Below, piece by piece: positions 17,705 through 25,900 of a stretch of DNA of 64,000 nt (its first letter is position 1; every line of letters starts with the position of its first letter). The notes beneath the pieces are model-generated. The model was not told the DNA's origin. It saw only the letters and a program-made list of their open reading frames with translations, and made no database searches. The stretch lies in contig NVXU02000037.1 in the NCBI GenBank assembly GCA_002734065.2, positions 41,681 to 105,680 on the forward strand, read 5' to 3'. The position numbers and the translations under genes were made by a program. This stretch comes from Fluviicola sp. (lineage in GTDB: Bacteria; Bacteroidota; Bacteroidia; Flavobacteriales_D; Crocinitomicaceae).

Positions 17705-18133
17705 CTATTTAGTTATGACAAAATCAACTCTTCGGTTCACATGCGCATCTTCATCCGTTTTTTCCGGAAAAGCCAGTGGTTTTGTATCACTGTAACCTTC
17801 ATAAGCGATTCGATTTTTTGGAACTCCCAACTCTATGAGTAATTTATAGGCTTTACACGCTCTTTTTTTACTAATTTTCATTGCAGGTCCGCAGCATACA
17901 TGTCCTCGAACGAGTAAAGTCCATTGCGGGTTTTTCTCCATCAATTCGACTAAATAACCGATAACATATTGATAGTTGGGGTCAACATGGATGGATTCTC
18001 CAAAATATTTGATATCAAATTCGTAGAGAAACTGTGTAGAATCGAACACTTCTGGAATATGTTCACTCGATTTTTTCTGTGCATGAACACTAACAAGCAA
18101 GAAGGTGCTAACTATGATGAAAAATAACCGCAT
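17705..18133 (-). CDS. OmpA-family peptidoglycan-binding protein, small
   Basis: A 142-residue secreted protein: signal peptide (MRLFFIIVSTFLLVSVHAQ), then almost only an OmpA C-terminal domain with the pattern T-L-L-V-R-G-H, S-K-K-R-A-C-K-A, and YEGYSDTKP...VNRRVDFVI. Family members bind peptidoglycan in the periplasm. A double Cys (HVCCGP) in the middle is unusual and could form a disulfide or bind metal. Without a lipobox or beta-barrel it is probably a free periplasmic protein. It lies 11 bases downstream of a GlsB/YeaQ-like gene on the same strand, so the two are probably co-transcribed. Confidence 0.85.
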   Translation of the reverse strand: MRLFFIIVSTFLLVSVHAQKKSSEHIPEVFDSTQFLYEFDIKYFGESIHVDPNYQYVIGYLVELMEKNPQWTLLVRGHVCCGPAMKISKKRACKAYKLLIELGVPKNRIAYEGYSDTKPLAFPEKTDEDAHVNRRVDFVITK

Positions 18134-18144
18134 AGATTAATAGA

Positions 18145-18396
18145 TTATTTTTTTTTCTTAGTGATAATACGCCAGAGATAGATCAGTAGAATCGCGCCAA
18201 TAACTGCAGTCAATATAGTTCCAACCCAAGATGAACTTGTTTCAATATTAAAAAAATCGAGTAACCGTTTCCCTAAATAACCACCCGTTATTCCGAGCAA
18301 AATATTGATGAAAGCTCCAGTAGCCTTACTTTTCATTATCTTACCAGCTATCCAACCAGCAATGGCTCCTATCAATACGGCAACAAGTATTTCCAT
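18145..18396 (-). CDS. GlsB/YeaQ/YmgE family stress-response membrane protein
   Basis: An 83-residue protein with three membrane helices and the Gly-rich pattern I-G-A-I-A-G-W-I-A-G-K-I-M...G-I-T-G-G-Y-L-G-K typical of the transglycosylase-associated/GlsB/YeaQ family. Family members are linked to general and alkaline stress responses; their mechanism is not known. The C-terminal Lys cluster (ITKKKK) should lie in the cytoplasm. It stands upstream of the small OmpA gene and diverges from the secreted repeat protein. Confidence 0.88.
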   Translation of the reverse strand: MEILVAVLIGAIAGWIAGKIMKSKATGAFINILLGITGGYLGKRLLDFFNIETSSSWVGTILTAVIGAILLIYLWRIITKKKK

Positions 18397-18503
18397 AATT
18401 GAATCTAAAAGTTCAATAGCAATATAGTAAGAATAATTACAAGGAACATTTCTAAAGCCTAAATTAATTTTTTAGATAAGATTTATTTGGCTTGAATATT
18501 GAT

Positions 18504-18511
18504 TATATTTG
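18504..18511 (+). promoter_or_regulatory. TATATTTG -7 box upstream of the repeat protein/kinase/regulator unit
   Basis: TATATTTG fits TAnnTTTG exactly and lies five bases before the ATG at 18516, so the transcript would be nearly leaderless or start within the first codons. A TTTG at 18486-18489 lies 14 bases upstream, shorter than the usual spacing, so the call is tentative. Confidence 0.4.
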
Positions 18512-18515
18512 ACAC

Positions 18516-19595
18516 ATGAGATTATTTGTCTATTTATTGGTCTTTTTTGCTCCATTTGCTATTTCGGCGCAAAATGTTGTTCCCATGCTTGATTTTAACT
18601 ATTTCTTCAAGAATTTTAAAGACGGTTTTTTTCAGCAAATAGAAATTCAACGAATAGAAGAATTTAAAGCAGGTGATAATTTAGTCGCTTATGTTGATTT
18701 TAGAGGGAATCTTATTGTCTATGATGGAGTCAAAAAGATGAGTCTGGCTAATTTGCAGGTGGAGTATCAAGTTTCAGACAGGTTAATGACCTGGAAAATT
18801 GGGAACACGCTCAATATGTGGGACAATGGGCAAACAAAAACGCTTTCTTTTACAAATAGAAACTATTGGGTAAAGGACAACATTATCGTCTTTGACGACA
18901 TGCAATACAATTCTGTTAACGTCTATTACAACGGGACCATTACGACTCTTTATACCTCTGTCGGAGATGTTGATCCACCTGATTTTATTGGAGAGAACAT
19001 CATTGCATATAGAGATAATGGCAATTTCAATAAAGTTTTTTGGAAGGGGAGAGTCTATGACCTAGAAGTATGGCACAATCCGTTTGATTACCAAGCAGGA
19101 ACAGATATTCTATGCTTCAATGATCCAATGTCTGGAACTTTTGCTGTTTTTGAGAACGGACAATTTCTTGACGTAGAAGAATTTCACGTTGGCAAATATA
19201 GAGCAGGCAGAGGATTTATTCTTTATGAGAATAGAAACAATGATTTGATGTATTATTCTCAAGGAATTCGAAAGCAGTTAACCAATTACGGCGCCGACTG
19301 GTGGCAAGTAGTTGATGATGTTGCTGTGTGGACAGAAAACGGATTTGCCTATGCCTTGGTAGAAGGAGTAAAATATGACCTCGCAAATTATATTCCTGAG
19401 GAAATAATATTGAAAAATGATGTCATTGCTTTCCGAAACATTATGGGAGGCGTTAGCGCACTGGTAAATGGAAAAGTAGTTGAATTGACAACGCAAATAA
19501 AATCGACATTTTCAATTTATGGAAGTTCTGTATTGATTGAGCTGTTTAATAGATCCTATATTGTTTATTCTAACGGTAGAAAGTATTCTTTATAG
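18516..19595 (+). CDS. Secreted beta-repeat (propeller-like) protein linked to a two-component system
   Basis: I do not know a named family. The 359-residue product has a Sec signal peptide (MRLFVYLLVFFAPFAISAQ). The mature part is made of about nine degenerate repeats of 35-45 residues, each of the form hydrophobic strand, Phe/Tyr or Trp, loop, strand, Asn/Gly-Gly turn, Leu. Examples are DNIIVFDDMQYNSVNVYYNG, ENIIAYRDNGNFNKVFWKG, TDILCFNDPMSGTFAVFENG and NDVIAFRNIMGGVSALVNG. This strongly suggests a beta-propeller. No lipobox or T9SS tail is visible, so it is probably periplasmic. The gene ends three bases before the histidine kinase gene, so it should be made together with it and may be its sensory partner; that role is inference. 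Confidence 0.8.
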   Translation: MRLFVYLLVFFAPFAISAQNVVPMLDFNYFFKNFKDGFFQQIEIQRIEEFKAGDNLVAYVDFRGNLIVYDGVKKMSLANLQVEYQVSDRLMTWKIGNTLNMWDNGQTKTLSFTNRNYWVKDNIIVFDDMQYNSVNVYYNGTITTLYTSVGDVDPPDFIGENIIAYRDNGNFNKVFWKGRVYDLEVWHNPFDYQAGTDILCFNDPMSGTFAVFENGQFLDVEEFHVGKYRAGRGFILYENRNNDLMYYSQGIRKQLTNYGADWWQVVDDVAVWTENGFAYALVEGVKYDLANYIPEEIILKNDVIAFRNIMGGVSALVNGKVVELTTQIKSTFSIYGSSVLIELFNRSYIVYSNGRKYSL

Positions 19596-19598
19596 AGA

Positions 19599-21605
19599 AT
19601 GAAGAAGAATTACTCAATACTTGTAGTTGCTTTATTCCTTAGCCTCTTCTCATATTCTCAGAATTTAGACTCCTTGCTTTCAGTATGGGGAGATTCTAAC
19701 AATCAAGATTCCACACGCGTTAAAGCTTTGCACGATGTTGCTTGGAAGCTTGCTTTTAAAAACCCAGATTCATCCATTGTGCTCGCGAACCTTGAACTTG
19801 ATTTTAATATTAAAATAAACAAAGAGGTTAATAATATTGGGACTTATAACGTTTTAGGTGTTGCGTCAATCATTGATGGGGAATACATAAACGCACTTGA
19901 TTATTTTGAAAAGGCAATAAAAAGAGCAAACATAGAATTAAAGAGCAAGGATGCTGAAACTGTCGAGGAGGCGAAAAAAGGTTTGGCTCAAACATATATC
20001 AATAGAGGTATTTTGTATAAAAATCAAGGTGATTATGCAAAGGCATTGACAAATCAATTGAAAAGTGTTGCCATTTGGGAAGAACTCAAAGAAGAACAAA
20101 AAGTAGCCATCGCTTATGGGAATATTGGTGTAATTTATAGAAATTTAAAAGAGTATGATAAGTCTATGAGTTATCATCTCAAAGGTATTGAGATTAAAAA
20201 ACGATCAATAGACTCCAACAAACTTGCAGTTGACTATTCTAATTTAGGGACTTTATACAAGACTATAGGGAAACTTGATAGTGCAATGATTTTCTTGCAA
20301 AAAAGTTTAGCATTTGAATTAAAATCAGATAATAAAAAAGGATTGGCTAATTCTTATGGAGCAATTGGAAATTTATACAGAAAGATGAACGATTTACCCA
20401 ATGCCATTAAATACCAAAAGAAAGGATTGGAAATTGACAAGCAAACATCTCAGAACAAGTCAACAGCAAACTCTTATGTGAACCTTGGAGAATCCTACCT
20501 TACACTAAAACAATACGGGACATCCATCGATTATTTGAACAAAGCATTAGAGCTGTCTTCAAAAATAGGAGCATTAAAAGAACAAAAATACGCTCGGAGG
20601 TATTTAGCAGACGTTTATGAAGCGAAAGGTGACTTCAAAAAAGCAATGGTCAATTATAAAGAATTCATTGTGCTGAGAGATTCATTGATTAATGAAAATA
20701 CGCACAGAGAAGTTACTCGTGCCGAAATCAGGTCTGAATTTAACCGAAAAGAATATGCAGATAGCTTGAACAGACAGCATAAAAAAGAAATTAGAATCAG
20801 TGAGCAGAGTAAAAAGGACGAATTGAAAGAGGTAGAAATTAAGCAACAAAAGTATTATTCGACCCTTGCCCTTATTGGGGCAATTATTCTTGCGATTATG
20901 TTAGTTATTGTTGTTTTTCAAGTCTTAAAACACAAAAAGAGCAATGTTATTTTAAATATTCAGAAAAAGAAAATTGAAAAAAGTGACAAAGAAAAAGAAG
21001 TATTGATTCGAGAAATACATCACCGTGTTAAGAATAATTTGCAAATAATTTCGAGCCTACTGAAGGCAGAGCAGAGAAAATCAAGCAGCGAAGATGTGAA
21101 GAGCGCATTGACTTATGGTCGACAAAGAATTGAAGCGATTTCTTTTGTGCATGAAAAACTCTACTTACAGACAGATTTAGCCAATGTCGATTTAGAAGAC
21201 TATTTATTAGATTTAGCAGAGAATTTGTTAACTTCATACGATAAGACGAATCAAATTGAATTGAACATTCATTCTAGGGTCAGAAATTTAGATGCGGATG
21301 TTGCGGTTAACTTGGGCTTATTGACGGCAGAATTAATTACGAACTCCATTAAGCATGGTTTTTCAGAAAGTTCGGAAGGTTTTATAATTGAAACTAGCTT
21401 GAAAAAAGAAGAAGACTATATTCTTTTTAAATATGCAGATAATGGCAAAGAGATAGTAGATATGTCGAAGATGGGAAATTCCGATAGTTTTGGCATTAAA
21501 CTTGTTCTTTCTATTGTAAAGAAGATGAATGGAGAGATAATTAGTGATACTTCAAAAGGAGGATTTAGTCTTGTGTTTAAATTTAAATCAAACAGAAATG
21601 AGTAA
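19599..21605 (+). CDS. TPR-containing sensor histidine kinase (HisKA_2 type)
   Basis: A 668-residue membrane kinase. A signal peptide (MKKNYSILVVALFLSLFSYSQ) is followed by about 370 residues of TPR repeats (for example AYGNIGVIYRNLKEYDKSMSY), a coiled stretch, one membrane helix near 423-445, and a cytoplasmic kinase core. The phospho-acceptor box is R-E-I-H-H-R-V-K-N-N-L-Q-I-I-S-S-L-L with His474/His475, the HisKA_2/HWE-like form, followed by an N-box E-L-I-T-N-S-I-K-H-G-F. The layout places the TPR part in the periplasm. Its end overlaps the LytTR regulator gene by eight bases, so the two form a matched pair. The signal sensed is unknown; a protein ligand bound by the TPRs is likely. Confidence 0.92.
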   Translation: MKKNYSILVVALFLSLFSYSQNLDSLLSVWGDSNNQDSTRVKALHDVAWKLAFKNPDSSIVLANLELDFNIKINKEVNNIGTYNVLGVASIIDGEYINALDYFEKAIKRANIELKSKDAETVEEAKKGLAQTYINRGILYKNQGDYAKALTNQLKSVAIWEELKEEQKVAIAYGNIGVIYRNLKEYDKSMSYHLKGIEIKKRSIDSNKLAVDYSNLGTLYKTIGKLDSAMIFLQKSLAFELKSDNKKGLANSYGAIGNLYRKMNDLPNAIKYQKKGLEIDKQTSQNKSTANSYVNLGESYLTLKQYGTSIDYLNKALELSSKIGALKEQKYARRYLADVYEAKGDFKKAMVNYKEFIVLRDSLINENTHREVTRAEIRSEFNRKEYADSLNRQHKKEIRISEQSKKDELKEVEIKQQKYYSTLALIGAIILAIMLVIVVFQVLKHKKSNVILNIQKKKIEKSDKEKEVLIREIHHRVKNNLQIISSLLKAEQRKSSSEDVKSALTYGRQRIEAISFVHEKLYLQTDLANVDLEDYLLDLAENLLTSYDKTNQIELNIHSRVRNLDADVAVNLGLLTAELITNSIKHGFSESSEGFIIETSLKKEEDYILFKYADNGKEIVDMSKMGNSDSFGIKLVLSIVKKMNGEIISDTSKGGFSLVFKFKSNRNE

Positions 21606-22323
21606 AGCGACTGTTGTCATAGTAGAAGATGAATTTATAATTTCAGAAGACCTCGCGGCAACTCTTGAAGAGAATGATTATTCGGTCAAAGGAATAGCGG
21701 AGAACGTAGATGAATTTCTCGTTCTTATGAAAGATAATGATGTAGATTTAGTATTGTTAGACATTAATCTTAATCAAGCAGTTGATGGGGTGCAAATTGC
21801 GCACATTATTAATTCAAAATTTAACATTCCATTCATTTTTGTAACGGCATTTACAGACCCTCCAACTATTGAAAAAGTAAAACACACCAATCCTTACGGT
21901 TATGTTTCCAAGCCATACAACGATATCGACTTGATGATTACTATAGAACTTGCTTTGAGCAAGTTTAGATCTATTGACAAACCTTTGAGTAATAATAGTG
22001 AAAGAACCAACCCTAAGACAATTTTTATTAAAACTCGCAAAGGACTAGAAAAAATTAACATTGATGATATTCGATGGATAGAGGCCTATGACTATTATTC
22101 TTACATCCGAATGCAAAACGATAAAATTCTAGCCACTGTTACTCTTAAAGAATTGGAAAAAAAAGTAGAAAACACTTCATTCGTTAAGATACATCGAAAG
22201 TATTCTATTAATTTCAATCACATTGAAAAAATCATTGGCAACCAAGTTGAAATTGCTGGAGAACTCATCCCTGTCGGTCGTAGCCATAAAGAAGAGTTGG
22301 CCAAGATGCTCAATCTATTGTAA
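21598..22323 (+). CDS. LytTR-type response regulator
   Basis: A 241-residue regulator. The receiver domain (about 1-120) starts at MSKATVVIVEDEF and has the phospho-acceptor Asp55 in DLVLLDINLN, the Thr/Ala switch VTAF and the Lys in YVSKPY. The C-terminal LytTR DNA-binding domain (about 140-241) shows I-D-D-I-R-W-I-E-A-Y-D-Y-Y-S-Y-I and F-V-K-I-H-R-K-Y-S-I-N. The frame extends upstream to 21544, but the ATG at 21598 gives a normal receiver N-terminus and overlaps the kinase stop, as coupled genes do. It should be phosphorylated by the upstream kinase. Its target promoters are not known; the T9SS/fibre pair just downstream is a reasonable candidate. Confidence 0.92.
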   Translation: MSKATVVIVEDEFIISEDLAATLEENDYSVKGIAENVDEFLVLMKDNDVDLVLLDINLNQAVDGVQIAHIINSKFNIPFIFVTAFTDPPTIEKVKHTNPYGYVSKPYNDIDLMITIELALSKFRSIDKPLSNNSERTNPKTIFIKTRKGLEKINIDDIRWIEAYDYYSYIRMQNDKILATVTLKELEKKVENTSFVKIHRKYSINFNHIEKIIGNQVEIAGELIPVGRSHKEELAKMLNLL

Positions 22324-22457
22324 AAGGGATATCTTTATAAAGCTCCTATTCTTTTCTGTTTAAAATCCTTTTGTAAACCGTTAACTTTCTTTTTTGGTTG
22401 TTTGCTGAATAATTATGTCGTTGACTGACTTTATTTTATCCTACTGTGTTGGCTATG

Positions 22458-22465
22458 TATTTTTG
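22458..22465 (+). promoter_or_regulatory. TATTTTTG -7 box upstream of the T9SS-sorted protein gene
   Basis: TATTTTTG fits TAnnTTTG, with a likely transcript start near 22472 and translation start at 22490. The upstream TTG (22421) is too distant to be a standard -33 element, so an activator may be needed; this is speculative. Confidence 0.4.
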
Positions 22466-22489
22466 TTCTGTAATAAAAGGAATAAAAAG

Positions 22490-22966
22490 ATGAAACAATT
22501 ATTAATGATTTGCATGGCTTCGTTGATTACAAACTGGAGCTTAAGTCAGTTGCAAATATCGAGGTATGTAAATGCTAGTGCAGGTGCGGAGATGAGTAAT
22601 TCTTCTCTTCAATTAAGTTACACAATTGGAGAAACTTTTACCAATACATTGACGCAAAGTGGAAGCACGAATACTTTAGGCTTTCAACAAAGTGGACTCT
22701 CTACAGTTACTATTGAAGAGAATGTAGAAATAACCATTGCTTTATATCCTAACCCTGTTAGTGAGCAGTTAACCTTAACAACAACTTCTACCGCTTCTTA
22801 TTCATATAAAATTTATGATGTTACTGGGAGAATAGTTGTTCTGGGTGGGAAAAAAACAGGTAAAACAATTATTAATGTTCAGTCCCTCGTAGAAGGAAAA
22901 TATTTTTTAGAATACATCTCAAAATCAAATAAGAATACTCACTTGAAATTTATCGTAATACACTAA
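22490..22966 (+). CDS. T9SS type A sorting domain protein
   Basis: A 158-residue secreted protein. The frame starts at 22415, but the ATG at 22490 gives a proper signal peptide (MKQLLMICMASLITNWSLSQ) and follows a promoter box. The mature N-terminal half (about 20-80) is the small domain often seen before sorting tails in Bacteroidota (SNSSLQLSYTIGETFTNTL, followed by LGFQQSG). The C-terminal 75 residues are a type A T9SS sorting domain: LYPNPVSEQLTL, YKIYDVTGRIV, and a final strand pattern ending in FIVIH. It should be exported to the cell surface by T9SS. The next gene starts five bases downstream, so the two products may be assembled together on the surface. Confidence 0.88.
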   Translation: MKQLLMICMASLITNWSLSQLQISRYVNASAGAEMSNSSLQLSYTIGETFTNTLTQSGSTNTLGFQQSGLSTVTIEENVEITIALYPNPVSEQLTLTTTSTASYSYKIYDVTGRIVVLGGKKTGKTIINVQSLVEGKYFLEYISKSNKNTHLKFIVIH

Positions 22967-22970
22967 AGTT

Positions 22971-25900
22971 ATGAAGAAATTAATATTATCAATTTTAGGT
23001 TTAGCATTGAGTGTTAACCTATATGCACAAGCTCCTGAAGGAGTAAACTACCAAGCAGTTATTCGTGATAATGCAGGAATAATTTTATCAAACATTAATA
23101 TTGGAATGAAAATTTCGATTCTACAGACTTCTCCATTAGGAATACCAGTGTACGAAGAATCGTTTTCCCCAACTACAAGTGCTTATGGACTCGTAAACAT
23201 AGTCATTGGAGAAGGGATTGTAATTTCTGGTAGTTTTCCTTCTATAGATTGGTCCACAGGACCTTATTTCGTTGAAGTTTCTGCGGATGAGACAGGCGGA
23301 ACAAATTATGCATTAATTGGAACTCAACAACTAATGAGTGTTCCTTATGCTTTGTATGCAAAAAATTCAGGAAGTTCAACTCCAGGTCCTCAAGGTTCAG
23401 CAGGAGTAGATGGGACAAATGGGATTGATGGTTTAGACGGAACGACTGGTCCTCAAGGATTAACAGGTGCTACAGGTACAACTGGATCGAATGGTACAAA
23501 TGGAGTTGACGGTTTAGACGGGGCTGTTGGAGCAACGGGATCGCAAGGTCCAGCAGGATCGAACGGTACTTCAATTCTTATAGTCGGTAGCGTTGTCAAT
23601 ACAGCAGCTTTAGATCCAGCATATACAGGCGCAGTTGGAGATGGGTTTATTACACAGGATGATGGGCATTTGTCTGTTTGGAATGGGGCAAGTTGGGATG
23701 ATGTTGGAAACGTAACAGGTCCTCAAGGCCCAGCAGGAGCAAATGGAGTTGATGGTTTAGACGGAGCAGTTGGAGCAACAGGTCCACAAGGATTAACAGG
23801 TGCTACAGGTGCAACTGGATCGAATGGCACTGATGGATTAGACGGCGCAGTTGGAGCAACCGGTCCAGCAGGAACAAATGGAATTGACGGTTTAGACGGA
23901 GCAGTAGGAGCAACAGGTCCGCAAGGTTTAACAGGGGCAAATGGAATTGATGGTTTAGATGGTGCAGTTGGAGCAACAGGTCCACAAGGTCCAGCAGGAG
24001 CAAATGGTATTGATGGTTTAGATGGTGCAGTTGGAGCAACAGGTCCACAAGGTTCAGCAGGAACAAATGGCACTGATGGTTTAGATGGTGCAACGGGTCC
24101 TCAGGGATTAACAGGTGCTACAGGCGCACAAGGTCCAGCAGGAGCAAATGCTTCTCTAGATAGTGTCTGGGGACTTTACGGGAATTCTAATGTAGATACA
24201 AACGCTTTTATTGGTACAATTTACGGGTCAGACATTCCATTTAGAACTAACAATACTGAGGTTATGAGAATAACCAATGGTGGTGGACTTCTATTGGAAG
24301 GAACAAGTATTGGATCAGTTACAACATCAGGGGCAGGACGGAAAGTTATTTGGAATGCACAAAGGGGCGCATTTCGTGCAGGTATAATTACAGGTTCTCA
24401 GTGGGATGTAGATAGTTTGGGAGTTAATTCAATAGCACTTGGTAATGATCCTGTTGCATCAGGTATAGAGTCTATTGCCATTGGCTCTGATAATGTTGCT
24501 AGAGGATATAAAACTTTGGCATTAGGTTCTTCGTCTGAAGCATTAGGAGATTCAAGTGTTGCTATAGGTGTTAAAAATTATTCAGGAAGCTCTAGGTCAA
24601 CTACTTTTGGTTATGCAGACTCTGCCTTGGCGGAAAATGCGATAGCAATAGGTAATAATAACGTCGCAAGGGGTGTTTCTTCTATAGCCATTGGTGAGAC
24701 AAATGTCGCAAATGATACTTTAAGCATAGCTGTTGGTCAATATGCTCAGGCTAATGGAACTAATTCGCGCGCATTTGGAGCAGATGTTCAAGCTAATAAT
24801 CCAGGATCAATGGCAATAGGTCATCATGTTAAAACAACTGCTGATGGTGCAATTATTATTGGGAATGGAACTGTTTCATCGAATTTTCCTCGAGAGATTA
24901 CTACTAAAAATGATGTTCCAAACTCTCTTATGATTTCTATGAGCGACCACCTCAATGCGAAACCAGACCTTTTTGTTAGACATAACGACGATAGCGGTAA
25001 TGGTGGTTTTAATTCTTTTGTCGGAATCGGGACTAAAAACCCAACCTATAACTTGGAAGTACTAGGATCTTTAAAAGCATCATTTATGAGGCTTGATGAC
25101 CCAGTAATGAATCCACTCGTTGGCGCTGGGCATATGATTGTAAATTCAGGTGATGGAAATATGCAGTGGGTGGACTCTCAGAGTGGTGCTGCTCCTTGGG
25201 GTCTGCTAGGGAACTATGCAAGTTCTAATCATTTTATAGGTACATTGGATGACAATTCATTTAAGATTAAAACAAATGATGAATTGGTTGCAGAATTTGC
25301 AAATGGAGGTGCTCTCTTACTCTCAGGTAATAATTTTGGTACCGTCCCTAGTAATATCCCAGCAGGCCCTCATTTATTGTGGTCTCCACAAAAAAGAGCC
25401 TTCAGAACTGTAGAATTGGATTCTGCTAGTAGTTGGTTGCCATCAAATATTGGATTTAATTCCTTTGCTCATGGGTTTAATGCATCTGCCTCTGGATTAA
25501 ATGCGGTAGCAATGGGTAGCTTTGCAAATGCATCAGGAAATACGAGTTTTGCTTTTGGCGGGTCATCTTTAGGTGCTTTTTCAGTTGCTTTAGGTGCAGG
25601 AAGTGTAGCCAGCTTAGATTATAGTATTGCGATAGGTTATGATGCAACTGCCTCACAATCAAACAGTATTGCAATCGGTAATAATCTAAACGCATCTAAT
25701 GGTATTGCGATAGGTAGAAATTTCACTAACAACGCTCCGAATCATATTCAGTTGGGTATTAATAGGCCTATTGTGACTATAGGGTATTCATCTGTTGGGA
25801 TTAATGATTCCACCCCTTCAAGTACTGCGACATTAAGTGTTATTGGTGAAAACCAATTTCAAGTAGCTACTTTTAAAACTACAAGTCAACATGCTTGGAT

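Noticed and set aside
23723..24093. Long Pro/Ala-rich and Leu/His-rich minus-strand open frames opposite the collagen repeats
   Set aside because: They mirror the Gly-x-y repeat of the plus-strand gene; open frames on the opposite strand of repeats are a known artefact, and no start signal or family match is seen.
23383..24153. Regularly spaced repeats that could suggest a CRISPR array
   Set aside because: Units are in frame, encode collagen-like Gly-x-y, and the parts between repeats are not unique spacers of constant length.
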